DNA of 64,000 nucleotides, from contig NZ_QLLC01000010.1 in NCBI RefSeq assembly GCF_003350205.1, positions 1-64,000 on the forward strand, written 5' to 3'. Shown here in pieces: positions 16,699-26,040 of the stretch. Every line of letters starts with the position of its first letter. Positions within the stretch are counted from its first letter, which is position 1. Both the position numbers and the translations under genes were made by a program. Source of the DNA: Brevundimonas bullata. Its GTDB lineage: Bacteria > Pseudomonadota > Alphaproteobacteria > Caulobacterales > Caulobacteraceae. Below the pieces are notes generated by a model. The model was not told the origin of the DNA and ran no database searches. It was given only the letters and a program-made list of their open reading frames with translations.

Positions 16699-18591
16699 AT
16701 GACGATGCGCGGTGAACGATCCGGCCGACGCGGCGACTCGACCGTCAAGGCGATGGCCGCTGGGCAGGCCGAAATGAAGCAGGAGGCGCCGCCGACCCTG
16801 CAGGCCTTGGGCGATCTGCTTCGCGTGGTCGGTCGCTCGGGCGCGCCGCAACTGCGGCTGCGCATCACCGGGGCCGTCGCCCTGACCCTGGCGGGCAAGG
16901 GTCTGGGGGTGCTGGCGCCCCTGATCCTGGGCGCGGCGGTCAACCATCTGGCGGCGGGGCAGGGCGCGGCGGCGGCGGTCGGCTGGGGCTTTGCCGCCTT
17001 CGCCGTGGGCTGGGCCGTGGTGCGCTTCCTGTCGGCGGCGACGCCGCAGCTGTCGGACGTGGTGTTCGCGCCGGTGCGGGCCGCAGCGCAGCGCAAGACG
17101 GCGGCCGAGACCTTTGCTCACGCCCTGAGCCTGTCGCTGGACTTCCACCAGACCAAGCGGTCAGGCGCCCTGTCGCGGACGATGGATCGCGGCTCGCGCG
17201 CCGTGGACTTCCTGCTGCGCATTCTGGTGTTCAACCTGGGGCCGACGGCGATTGAACTGGTGCTGGCGGCGGCGGTGCTGGGCGCCCGGTACGACTGGCG
17301 GTTCGGCGCGGTCGCGGTGGGGGTGGTGCTGGTCTATGGGACCGCCACCTTCTCCATGGCCAACTGGCGGTTGGAGCATCGCCGCGCCATGAACGCCGCC
17401 GACAGCGAAGCGGCGGGCCTGAGCGTCGACGCCCTGCTGAACTATGAGACGGTCAAGTCGTTCGGCGCCGAGACGCGCGCGGCCGAAGCCTATGACCAGT
17501 CGCTGTCGACCTATGTGGACGCGGCGCTGAAGGCCAATACGTCGCTGGCGGCCCTGAATATGATCCAGGGCCTGATCATGAACATCGGCCTGGGGATCAT
17601 GGCCGTCATGGCCGGGTTCGAGGCGGCGGCGGGGCGGATGGGGCCGGGCGACGTGACGGCGGCGGTGCTGATCATGATCTCGCTGTATGCGCCGTTGAAT
17701 ATCCTGGGCTTCGCCTATCGGGAGATCCGTCAATCTTTCATCGACATGGAGGAGATGCTGAAGGTGACGCGTCAGGCGCCGCAGGTGGCGGATGCGCCCG
17801 ACGCCATCGACCTGCCGCGTCCGGCCAGCGGCTGCGGGGCCGAGATTGTGTTCGATCATGTCGGCTTCCGCCACGACGCGCGCGCGGCGGGACTGGACGA
17901 CGTCAGCTTCGTCACCCCCGCGGGCACGACGACGGCCCTGGTGGGGACGTCGGGGGCGGGCAAGTCCACGATCGTCAAGCTGGCCCTGCGTCTGCTGGAC
18001 CCGCAGGAGGGCCGGGTGCTGATCGACGGCCATGATGCGCGATCGCTGACGCAGGCGTCGTTGCGGGCGGCGGTGGCCCTGGTGCCGCAGGACGTGGCCC
18101 TGTTCAACGACAGCATCCGCGCCAACATCGCCTTCGCTCGCCCCGACGCGGATGAGGCGGCGATCTGGGCCGCGGCGGAGGCGGCGGAACTGGCCGACTT
18201 CATTCGCAACCTGCCCGAGGGCATGGAGACGCGAGTCGGCGAGCGCGGGCTGAAGCTGTCAGGCGGCGAGCGTCAGCGCGTGGGCATCGCCCGGGCCCTG
18301 TTGGCCGACCCCTGCATCCTGATCCTGGACGAGGCGACCAGCGCCCTGGACAGCCGCACGGAAGCCGCGATCCAGAAGACCCTGAGGAAAGCGCGGGCGG
18401 GCCGGACGACCCTGGTGGTGGCCCACCGCCTGTCGACCGTGGCCGACGCCGACCAGATCCTTGTGCTGAAGGCCGGGCGGATTATCGAGCGCGGCGCTCA
18501 CCATGAACTGGTGGCGCGTCAAAGCGGCGAATACGCCAGCCTTTGGCGCAAGCAGACGCGTGGGGCCAAGAGCCAGGTTCAGTCGGACTGA
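16699..18591 (+). CDS. Atm1/HMT-type ABC exporter (fused TMD and ATPase)
   Basis: A 630-residue half-transporter. Six membrane helices span about residues 55-330, with ALNMIQGLIMNIGLGIMAVM near TM5 and SLYAPLNILGFAYREIRQS at TM6, typical of Atm1-like exporters. The ATPase has Walker A GTSGAGKST near 419, the signature LSGGERQRVGIARALL near 520, Walker B CILILDEATSALDS, and the H-loop VVAHRLST. Relatives export glutathione-metal or sulfur compounds supporting cytosolic Fe-S maturation and heavy-metal tolerance. ATG 16705 is an alternative start two codons in. Confidence 0.92.
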   Translation: MTMRGERSGRRGDSTVKAMAAGQAEMKQEAPPTLQALGDLLRVVGRSGAPQLRLRITGAVALTLAGKGLGVLAPLILGAAVNHLAAGQGAAAAVGWGFAAFAVGWAVVRFLSAATPQLSDVVFAPVRAAAQRKTAAETFAHALSLSLDFHQTKRSGALSRTMDRGSRAVDFLLRILVFNLGPTAIELVLAAAVLGARYDWRFGAVAVGVVLVYGTATFSMANWRLEHRRAMNAADSEAAGLSVDALLNYETVKSFGAETRAAEAYDQSLSTYVDAALKANTSLAALNMIQGLIMNIGLGIMAVMAGFEAAAGRMGPGDVTAAVLIMISLYAPLNILGFAYREIRQSFIDMEEMLKVTRQAPQVADAPDAIDLPRPASGCGAEIVFDHVGFRHDARAAGLDDVSFVTPAGTTTALVGTSGAGKSTIVKLALRLLDPQEGRVLIDGHDARSLTQASLRAAVALVPQDVALFNDSIRANIAFARPDADEAAIWAAAEAAELADFIRNLPEGMETRVGERGLKLSGGERQRVGIARALLADPCILILDEATSALDSRTEAAIQKTLRKARAGRTTLVVAHRLSTVADADQILVLKAGRIIERGAHHELVARQSGEYASLWRKQTRGAKSQVQSD

Positions 18592-18592
18592 T

Positions 18593-19078
18593 TCAGTCGG
18601 ACTGGCCCGCTATGCCGGGAACCTTGGCCTTCAGCACGTCCTTGAGGCTGGCCAGGACCTGGGTGCGGGCCTCGGCGGCATCGGCCGGCAGGGTCAGCAG
18701 CAGACGCAGGGCCTGGGCGTGAACGGTGACGATGCGCCAGTCGAAGGGCTTGTCCTCGGGCGCGGCGTCGATCAGGTCGCACAGGTTGGCGGCGGCGGCG
18801 CACAGGTCTTTCAGGTCGAACGGGCCGGCGGCGTCGATGACGGCGCTCGAATGGTTGTAAGCCTGATCCAGCACCCGGGCTGTTTCTTCCAGCGAGGCGG
18901 CGGGTTGGAGCAGAGCGAGGGCTGCGACCTGTTCCTCGATGACGGCGCGGCTGCGGCCCTCCATCTCGGCCAGATTGGCCTTGGCCTGAGCCAGGGCGAC
19001 GCCGGCGCTGACGCCGCCGGGCTGGTCGATCAGGGTCGACAGGCGGGAACGGCGGCGGTTGTGCGTGATGACGGTCAT
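18593..19078 (-). CDS. hypothetical protein coupled to a response regulator
   Basis: A 161-residue, mostly helical protein (ALAQAKANLAEMEGRSRAVIEEQVAAL ... AAANLCDLIDAA ... HAQALRLLLTLPADAAEARTQVLASLKDVLKAK). No family is recognised. The ATG overlaps the stop of the upstream response regulator (ATGA at 19075-19078), so the two are made together. A helical partner coupled to a receiver protein could be a phosphotransfer or scaffold protein, but I see no clear His-phosphotransfer motif. It ends one base from the convergent ABC exporter gene. Confidence 0.75.
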   Translation of the reverse strand: MTVITHNRRRSRLSTLIDQPGGVSAGVALAQAKANLAEMEGRSRAVIEEQVAALALLQPAASLEETARVLDQAYNHSSAVIDAAGPFDLKDLCAAAANLCDLIDAAPEDKPFDWRIVTVHAQALRLLLTLPADAAEARTQVLASLKDVLKAKVPGIAGQSD

Positions 19079-19650
19079 AGCTCGATCGACGCTCTGCGTT
19101 GGGCTTCGAATTCAGCCTTGCGGATTTCTTCTGAACGACGCTCCAGGCCTTCCCAGGGTTCCGAACGGAAACGCCGGTCAGGGCCGAAATAGTCGCCGAC
19201 CTCGAGGAAGGGGCGGGCGTCGCGGGCGACCCAGACGATGCGTTCCAGCAGGACGCTCGCGCTGAAGGGCTTGGTGATCAGGAAGTTGGCGCCGCAGTCG
19301 CGCGCCTCTGACACCTTGGAGCGGCGCACGTGGGCGGCGGTCATGATGACGGGGGCGAAGGCGTTGGGCTCTAGTCCCGAACGCCGCAGCCAGCGCACGA
19401 ACTCATAGCCGCTCATGCCCGGCATCTCGCAGTCGACCAGGATCAGATCGACGGGGTGGTCGCGCAGGACAGCGATGGCCTCGGCGGCGCTGCTGCAGGC
19501 GTGGCGGACCTTGATGCCGAAGCCGAGCACGGCCTGTGCCGTCAGTTCCAGCGCGAAGGGCGAATCATCGATGACCATGGTCACCGCGCCCGCGAAGTTG
19601 AACACCGCGCTTTCGCGCAGGGATTCGCCGACCCCGTTCATGCTGCGCAT
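19075..19650 (-). CDS. single-domain response regulator with C-terminal tail
   Basis: 191 residues. The receiver domain covers about 25-145: acidic pocket VIDDSPFALELT, acceptor Asp in LILVDCEMPGMSGYEFV, Thr/Ala in IMTAAH, and the conserved Lys in FLITKPFSASVL. The tail (EVGDYFGPDRRFRSEPWEGLERRSEEIRKAEFE) has the FGPDRRFR stretch seen in some alphaproteobacterial receivers and is not a DNA-binding domain, so output is presumably through protein contact. It precedes and overlaps a helical hypothetical gene; no kinase is adjacent. Confidence 0.9.
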   Translation of the reverse strand: MRSMNGVGESLRESAVFNFAGAVTMVIDDSPFALELTAQAVLGFGIKVRHACSSAAEAIAVLRDHPVDLILVDCEMPGMSGYEFVRWLRRSGLEPNAFAPVIMTAAHVRRSKVSEARDCGANFLITKPFSASVLLERIVWVARDARPFLEVGDYFGPDRRFRSEPWEGLERRSEEIRKAEFEAQRRASIEL

Positions 19651-19737
19651 GACAGGGGCCGGTTCAGCATGGAGGAGGCAGGCGCGAATCGCATGGCGTC
19701 AGCTTCGACGGCGCGAGCCCGTCGCGCAATGCGTGGA

Positions 19738-20688
19738 TCAGCCCAGACGACCGATGGCGTAGAAGCGCTCGGCGCGGGCCTTGCGGATTTCATCCGCCGA
19801 CAGCGACGACAGCGCCTTCAGCTCGTCTTCCAGCACGTCGCCGACCGATTGAATGGCCGTCTCGCGCGCCGTGTGGGCGCCGCCCAGGGGCTCGGGAATG
19901 ACGCGATCAACGATCTTCATCGCGATCAGGTCAGGGGCGGTGATCTTCATGGCCATGGCGGCGTCCTTGGCGCGCTTGCCGTCGCGCCACAGGATGCCGG
20001 CCGCGCCCTCGGGCGAGATGACCGAATAGATGGAGTGTTCCAGCATCAGGACGCGGCTGGCGGCGGCTATGGCGATGGCGCCGCCCGATCCGCCTTCGCC
20101 TGTCACCGTAGCGATGGAGGGCACACCCAGGGTCAGGCCGCGCTCGGTCGAGCGGGCGATGGCCTCGGCCTGGCCGCGTTCTTCGGCGCCGATGCCGGGA
20201 TAGGCGCCGGCGGTGTCCACGAAGGTCAGGACCGGCAGGCCGAACTGCTCGGCCATGTCCATCAGGCGGACGGCCTTGCGATAACCCTCGGGGCGGGCCA
20301 TGCCGAAGTTGTGGGTGATGCGGGTCTGGGTGTCGTGACCCTTTTCGTGGCCCATGATCACGATCGGCTGGCCGCGGAAGCGGGCCAGGCCGCCGATGAT
20401 GGCCTGATCGTCGCCGAACTGACGGTCGCCGTGCAGTTCGACGAAGTCGGTGAACAGGCCCTCGACGTAGTCGACGAAGTGCGGGCGTTGGGGGTGGCGC
20501 GCGACCTGGGTGCGCATCCAGGCGTCAAGGTTGGCGTAGGTCTTGACCCGCAGAGCGTCGGCCTTCTTGCGCAGGGCGGCGATCTCGCTCTCGAACGAGC
20601 CGCTGGTCGGCGCGAGCAGGGACAGCTCCGCGATCTTGGCTTCCAGCTCGGCGATGGGCTTTTCGAATTCGAGGTAGTGCGTGGCCAT
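19738..20688 (-). CDS. accA: acetyl-CoA carboxylase carboxyltransferase subunit alpha
   Basis: 316 residues, the family length. Transfers the carboxyl group from biotin to acetyl-CoA to give malonyl-CoA for fatty-acid synthesis, with AccD. Seen: HYLEFEKPIAELEAKIAEL at the N-terminus, PHFVDYVEGLFTDFVELHGDR near 92, GHEKGHDTQTRITHNFGMARPEGYRKA near 133, and TGEGGSGGAIAIAAASRVLMLEHSIYSVISPEGAA near 220, which forms the oxyanion and CoA sites. It appears to be monocistronic or downstream of xerD on the same strand (84-nt gap). Confidence 0.97.
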   Translation of the reverse strand: MATHYLEFEKPIAELEAKIAELSLLAPTSGSFESEIAALRKKADALRVKTYANLDAWMRTQVARHPQRPHFVDYVEGLFTDFVELHGDRQFGDDQAIIGGLARFRGQPIVIMGHEKGHDTQTRITHNFGMARPEGYRKAVRLMDMAEQFGLPVLTFVDTAGAYPGIGAEERGQAEAIARSTERGLTLGVPSIATVTGEGGSGGAIAIAAASRVLMLEHSIYSVISPEGAAGILWRDGKRAKDAAMAMKITAPDLIAMKIVDRVIPEPLGGAHTARETAIQSVGDVLEDELKALSSLSADEIRKARAERFYAIGRLG

Positions 20689-20772
20689 AAGGCGTCCGTG
20701 TGGAGGAAGCGCGGTTGGCGCTACGGAAAGCGGCGGAAACTAGAGCGGTGAACGCCGCGGGGCAAGCGGGGT

Positions 20773-21675
<903 letters not shown>

Positions 21676-21726
21676 GCGGCTGGCTCAACAGAGGTGTGGA
21701 GCGAACGGCTGGGTCGTGTAGAGGAT

Positions 21727-22317
21727 ATGGGAACCATGCCTGCCGACGCCTCGCCCGATTCCTCGCCCTTGTCGCCTAACCTGGCGCTTGACCGCACCAT
21801 AACCCTGGTGGGGCTGATGGGCGTGGGTAAATCGACCGTGGGGCGCAGACTGGCGCAGCGGCTGGGTCTGCCCTTCTTTGACGGCGACCATGAGATCGAA
21901 GCCGCCGCCGGCATGAGCGTCAGCGAAATCTTCGCCAGTCGGGGCGAGGCCGAGTTCCGGGCGGGCGAGGCGCGAATCATGCGCCGTCTGCTGGAAGGGC
22001 CGCCCATCGTCCTGGCGACCGGCGGCGGGGCCATGCTGAACCCCGAGACGCGCGCCCTGATGAAGACGCACTCGGTCAGCGTCTGGATGCGCGCCGACCT
22101 GAAGGTGATCGCCGAACGGGTGCAGCGGCGCGACACCCGGCCTCTGCTGCGCGGGCGCGATCCTCTGGAGGCCCTGAGCCAGTTGGCCGAGGCCCGCTAT
22201 CCCATCTATGCCGAGGCCGACCTGACGGTGGACGTCGGCGGCGGTTCGCACGGCCAGGCGGTCGAGGCGATCTATCGAGAACTGCGGCGGCACGCCCGCG
22301 AGGAGAGCAAGCGATGA
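21727..22317 (+). CDS. aroK: shikimate kinase
   Basis: Phosphorylates shikimate at the 3-hydroxyl with ATP. 196 residues; start chosen at the ATG of 21727 (a second ATG is at 21736), because the frame further upstream is antisense to xerD. Walker [19 protein letters not shown] at about residue 29, the shikimate-binding DGDHEIE near 54, [14 protein letters not shown] near 77, the [14 protein letters not shown] segment, and the LID region [16 protein letters not shown]. The stop overlaps the aroB start (ATGA). Confidence 0.95.
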   Translation: MGTMPADASPDSSPLSPNLALDRTITLVGLMGVGKSTVGRRLAQRLGLPFFDGDHEIEAAAGMSVSEIFASRGEAEFRAGEARIMRRLLEGPPIVLATGGGAMLNPETRALMKTHSVSVWMRADLKVIAERVQRRDTRPLLRGRDPLEALSQLAEARYPIYAEADLTVDVGGGSHGQAVEAIYRELRRHAREESKR

Positions 22318-23417
22318 CGACGATCCCGGTCGGTGGCGAAGGCTTCGCCGCCTATGAGGTCGTGGTCGGGCGGGGGCTGCTGAAAGAGGCGGGCGCGCGG
22401 GTCGCGGCCCTGAAGCCCACGCGGGCCTTTATCGTCAGCGACGAGACGGTGGCGGCCATCCACGGCGAGACGGTGCGCGCGGCGCTGGAAGGCGCGGGGC
22501 TGAAGACCGGGATCGTGACTGTTCCGGCGGGCGAGGCGTCCAAATCCTTTGAGCAGCTTGAGGCCGTGCTGGACCGGCTGCTGGCCGAGGGGCTGGACCG
22601 CAAGAGCATGGTCGTGGCGCTGGGCGGCGGGGTCGTGGGCGATCTGGCCGGGCTGGCGGCGGCCCTGTTCATGCGCGGCGTCGACTTCGTCCAGGTTCCG
22701 ACAACCCTGCTGGCCCAGGTGGATTCCTCGGTCGGCGGCAAGACGGCCATCGACACGCCGCGCGGCAAGAACCTGATCGGCGCCTTCCATCAGCCGCGGC
22801 TGGTGCTGGCCGACATCGAGGCCCTGGCCACCCTGCCGGTCCGGCAGGTGCGGTCGGGCTGGGCCGAGGTGCTGAAACATGGGCTGATCTGCGACGCGGC
22901 CTTCTTCGACTGGCTGGGCGGAGAAGGGAAGGCGGGCGCGGAGGGCGACCCCGACGCCTTGGAGCGGGCGGTGATCCGTTCGGTTGAGATCAAGTCCCAG
23001 ATCGTCGGCGAGGACGAGAAGGAGGCGGGGCGGCGCGCCCTGCTGAACCTGGGGCATACATTTGGGCACGCGCTGGAGGCTGAACTGGGCTTTGGCGACG
23101 CCCTGACCCACGGCGAGGCGGTGGCCCTGGGCTGCGCCATGGCGTTTCGGTTCTCGGCCCGTCAGGGGCTATGTTCGGCGGCGGACGCCCAGAAGGCCGA
23201 GGCGGGGATCAGGGCGGCGGGTCTGCCCACGCGCCTGGCGGAGGTGGACCAGGCGTTCAGCGCCGAGGCCCTGATCGGGCGCATGGCCGGGGACAAGAAG
23301 GCCGAAGGCGGGCGGTTGACGCTGATCCTGGCGCGGGCCATCGGCGAGGTCTTCACCGACAAGGCCGTGGACGCCGAAGCGGTGCGCGCCTTCCTGATCG
23401 AGGAGGGCGCGGCGTGA
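22314..23417 (+). CDS. aroB: 3-dehydroquinate synthase
   Basis: Cyclises DAHP to 3-dehydroquinate using NAD and a divalent metal. 367 residues. Seen: [20 protein letters not shown] near 73, [23 protein letters not shown] near 100, [20 protein letters not shown] near 128, the metal ligand Glu in [13 protein letters not shown], and the two metal His in [12 protein letters not shown] and [10 protein letters not shown]. Overlaps aroK by 4 nt at its start and the GNAT gene by 4 nt at its end, a tightly coupled three-gene unit. Confidence 0.97.
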   Translation: MTTIPVGGEGFAAYEVVVGRGLLKEAGARVAALKPTRAFIVSDETVAAIHGETVRAALEGAGLKTGIVTVPAGEASKSFEQLEAVLDRLLAEGLDRKSMVVALGGGVVGDLAGLAAALFMRGVDFVQVPTTLLAQVDSSVGGKTAIDTPRGKNLIGAFHQPRLVLADIEALATLPVRQVRSGWAEVLKHGLICDAAFFDWLGGEGKAGAEGDPDALERAVIRSVEIKSQIVGEDEKEAGRRALLNLGHTFGHALEAELGFGDALTHGEAVALGCAMAFRFSARQGLCSAADAQKAEAGIRAAGLPTRLAEVDQAFSAEALIGRMAGDKKAEGGRLTLILARAIGEVFTDKAVDAEAVRAFLIEEGAA

Positions 23418-24001
23418 AGCTGAGCCCTGTCGTGCTGGAGGACCGCTTTGTTCGGCTGGAGCCGATCACGGCGGGGCTGGAGGGCGAGGTGAGGGCGGCG
23501 CTGGACTGCGATCCCGAGGCCTGGAACGGCATGGTCAGCGCGGCCTATGGCGAGCATTTCGACGGCTGGTGGGCGGCGGCGCTGAAGGCGATGGCGAGCG
23601 GCTCGCGCATCGCCTTCGCCGTGCGGCGTCTGAGCGACGGGACGGTGGTGGGCACGACCAGCCTGTATGAGATCAGGCCCGAGCATCGTCGCTGCGAGTT
23701 GGGTTCGACCTTCTATCGGCCGAATGCGCGGGGCGGGCCGGTCAATCCGGCGTGCAAGCGGCTGTTGCTGGGCCATGCTTTCGACGCGGGCGCTGTGCGG
23801 GTGGAGATCATCACCGACGCCCTGAACGCCGCCAGCGGCTCCGCCATCCGCAAGCTGGGCGCGCGTTTTGAGGGCGTGCTGCGCAAGCACAAGATCACCT
23901 GGACTGGGCGAATGCGCGATACGGCGCAGTTTGCGGTTCTGGACGAGGACTGGCCCGAGGTTCGGCGCGGTCTGGAGGCGCGGCTGGCGGCCTTCGCATA
24001 G
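23414..24001 (+). CDS. GNAT-family N-acetyltransferase
   Basis: 195 residues, GTG start overlapping the aroB stop (GTGA). The fold of RimJ/RimL-like acetyltransferases is visible: [24 protein letters not shown] at the start, [22 protein letters not shown] near 75, and [38 protein letters not shown] at 131-168, where the acetyl-CoA loop lies. The substrate is unknown. It is placed at the end of the aroK-aroB unit, a common but functionally unexplained arrangement. Confidence 0.88.
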   Translation: MKLSPVVLEDRFVRLEPITAGLEGEVRAALDCDPEAWNGMVSAAYGEHFDGWWAAALKAMASGSRIAFAVRRLSDGTVVGTTSLYEIRPEHRRCELGSTFYRPNARGGPVNPACKRLLLGHAFDAGAVRVEIITDALNAASGSAIRKLGARFEGVLRKHKITWTGRMRDTAQFAVLDEDWPEVRRGLEARLAAFA

Positions 24002-24042
24002 GGGCGCGCCCCTGATGGCCCGCCCAAGCTGGGAACATCCCT

Positions 24043-25125
24043 TTATGGATGCAGATCCTGGTCGAAAAGGTCCATTTGAGGTCGCATGTCGGGCGGCACG
24101 CGGAACCGGGTCATGTCCAGCGGCGTGCGCGGGCCATCGAGTCCGTAGCGCTTGATCGCCGCCTTGAAGCGGGCGGCGATCAGTTCTGCGACGGGGCCGG
24201 TTCCCTTCATGCGCTGGGCCCAGTCGGGGTCGTAGTCCTTGCCCCCGCGCGTCTGGCGGATCAGGGACATGACGCGGGCCGCGCGCTCGGGCCGGGCGTC
24301 GGCCAGCCACTCTCGGAACAGGTCCTTGATCTCTAGCGGCAGGCGCAGGGTCACGTACATGGCCGAGGTCGCGCCCGCCTTCTGAGCCGCCTCAAGGATG
24401 GATTCCAGCTCGTGGTCGTTCAGGCCGGGGATGACCGGGGCGAAACCGACGCTGACGGGAACGCCGGCGTCGGCCAGACGGCTGATGGCCTCCAGCCGCT
24501 TGGCGGGCGTGGAGGCGCGCGGTTCCATCGCGCGGGCCAGGCCGCGATCCAGAGTGGTGATGGAGATCATGGCCGAGGCCAGGCCATCACGCCCCATGGG
24601 CCCCAGGATGTCGGCGTCGCGGGTGATCAGGACCGACTTGGTGATGATGCTGAACGGCTGATGGAACCGCTGCATGACCTGCAGGATCGAGCGGGTCGAC
24701 AGAGTCTCGCGCTCGACCGGCTGATAGGGATCGGTGTTGCCGCCTATGTGGATGCGTTTGCAGACGTATCGGGGCTTGGCGAGTTCCTGTTCCAGCAGAC
24801 GCGCGGCTTCGGGCTTGAAGAAGATCCGGCTCTCGAAATCCAGGCCCGGGGATAGGCCCATCCAGGCATGGGACGGACGGGCGTAGCAGTAGATGCAGCC
24901 ATGTTCGCAACCTTTGTACGGGTTGATGGAGCGATCGAAGCCGACGTCGGGACTCGTATTCTTGGCGATGATGGTGCGCGCGTGTTCCGGCGAGAGGGTG
25001 GTGCGCAGCGGGGCGGCCGCTTCGTCCTGATCCGTCCAGCCGTCGTCGAATTCCTCGCGCCGGTCGGCTTCATACCGGCCCGAGTCGTTGGAGCGTGCGC
25101 CGCGTCCTTTCATCGCCGTTCTCAT
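24043..25125 (-). CDS. PA0069-family radical SAM protein
   Basis: A 360-residue radical SAM enzyme. The 4Fe-4S motif is KGCEHGCIYCYARPSHAW (CxxxCxxC) near residue 72, followed by IHIGGNTDPYQPVERE near 122 and the conserved ISITTLDRGLARAMEPR near 192. These features place it with the PA0069 family, relatives of the spore photoproduct lyase-type repair enzymes; the substrate is not known. An SOS (LexA) box lies 24-38 nt upstream of the ATG, pointing to a DNA-damage role. The strand and spacing separate it from the acyltransferase gene upstream (80-nt gap). Confidence 0.92.
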   Translation of the reverse strand: MRTAMKGRGARSNDSGRYEADRREEFDDGWTDQDEAAAPLRTTLSPEHARTIIAKNTSPDVGFDRSINPYKGCEHGCIYCYARPSHAWMGLSPGLDFESRIFFKPEAARLLEQELAKPRYVCKRIHIGGNTDPYQPVERETLSTRSILQVMQRFHQPFSIITKSVLITRDADILGPMGRDGLASAMISITTLDRGLARAMEPRASTPAKRLEAISRLADAGVPVSVGFAPVIPGLNDHELESILEAAQKAGATSAMYVTLRLPLEIKDLFREWLADARPERAARVMSLIRQTRGGKDYDPDWAQRMKGTGPVAELIAARFKAAIKRYGLDGPRTPLDMTRFRVPPDMRPQMDLFDQDLHP

Positions 25126-25148
25126 GCCCAGAGGATGGCACAGGATTG

Positions 25149-25163
25149 GAACAAATCAAGAAC
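25149..25163 (-). promoter_or_regulatory. LexA/SOS box (GTTC-N7-GTTC)
   Basis: The minus strand reads GTTCTTGATTTGTTC, an exact match to the alphaproteobacterial LexA direct repeat GTTCN7GTTC, in the only intergenic space before the radical SAM gene. It begins 24 nt upstream of that start codon, where it would cover the promoter. Confidence 0.75.
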
Positions 25164-25205
25164 AAATTGGGCAGCGACGATCGCGGCCCAAAACAGAGCG
25201 GGCCG

Positions 25206-25982
25206 TCAGGCTGATGCGGCGGCGAGCGCGACTTCGTGGGGCGTCGGAACCTGAACGGCCGGCGTGACAGGGCGCCCCGTGGCCTCGGCGATCAGCTCGG
25301 CGGTCTTGCCTTCGATGGCGGCTTCCAGGCGGGCCAGGAACTCGTCCTTGGGCAGGCCAGTCGGAAGGGGTTCGAGGAATTCCAGGGTGGCGGTCCCCGG
25401 TGTCTTGCGCGAGGATTCCTGAGGCCAGAACAGGCCGAGGTTGGTGGCCAGGGGCACGACCGGCATGTCGAAGTCGCGGTACATGTGCCAGACGCCCGAA
25501 CGGTAACGGAACTTCTCGCCGACCTTGGCCAGATGACCCTCCGGGTAGATGAGGATCTTGCGGCCTTCGCGGTGGGCGTCAGCGGCGCGTTCCTTGAGCG
25601 CCGCGCGGGCGGTGTGGCCGCCGCAGCTGTTGACGACAATGGCGCCGAGCTTGGTCAGCACCGTGCCGAGCAGCGGGAATTTTTCGAGGTGGTCGCCGGT
25701 GACGAAGGCCAGGTCGTCGAACTGGTCATAGGTGGTGAAGCCGTCGCCCCAGCTCTGATGCTTGGAGGCGACGATGAAGCCGCCCTGCGGCAGGCGCTCC
25801 TTGCCGCGCACCTGCAACCGGATGCCGGCGAAAAGGGCCATGGCCTGCACCATGCGACGGACATAGCGACGAATGATCCAGCTGGTCGCGCGTCGGCCGG
25901 GCGCGAGGGCGGCGAAGGCCGCCGCCAGGCAATAGACGATGGACAGGGCCCAGTAGGCGGCGTTGAACGCGAAGCTTCTCAT
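25206..25982 (-). CDS. 1-acyl-sn-glycerol-3-phosphate acyltransferase (PlsC-like)
   Basis: 258 residues with an N-terminal membrane segment (AAYWALSIVYCLAAAFAAL). The HxxxxD catalytic motif is present as KHQSWGDG near residue 73, with GGFIVAS just before it. The acceptor site is IYPEGHLAKVG near 145, a variant of the usual PEGTR, and FPLLGTVLTKLGAIVVNS lies between them. Probably transfers a second acyl chain in phospholipid synthesis. A lyso-ornithine-lipid or other lysophospholipid acyltransferase remains possible because of the PEGH variant. Confidence 0.88.
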   Translation of the reverse strand: MRSFAFNAAYWALSIVYCLAAAFAALAPGRRATSWIIRRYVRRMVQAMALFAGIRLQVRGKERLPQGGFIVASKHQSWGDGFTTYDQFDDLAFVTGDHLEKFPLLGTVLTKLGAIVVNSCGGHTARAALKERAADAHREGRKILIYPEGHLAKVGEKFRYRSGVWHMYRDFDMPVVPLATNLGLFWPQESSRKTPGTATLEFLEPLPTGLPKDEFLARLEAAIEGKTAELIAEATGRPVTPAVQVPTPHEVALAAASA

Positions 25983-26040
25983 TCCGCCGTTATGACATGA
26001 TGCGGGGGCAGGTCAGCAAGCGCTTAAGCGGCGGCCCCGC

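Noticed and set aside
14883..17096. 737-codon open frame on the minus strand opposite mscS and the threonine aldolase gene.
   Set aside because: Residue composition is Arg/Gln/Pro-rich with no motifs; it mirrors well-supported plus-strand genes, a common effect of high GC.
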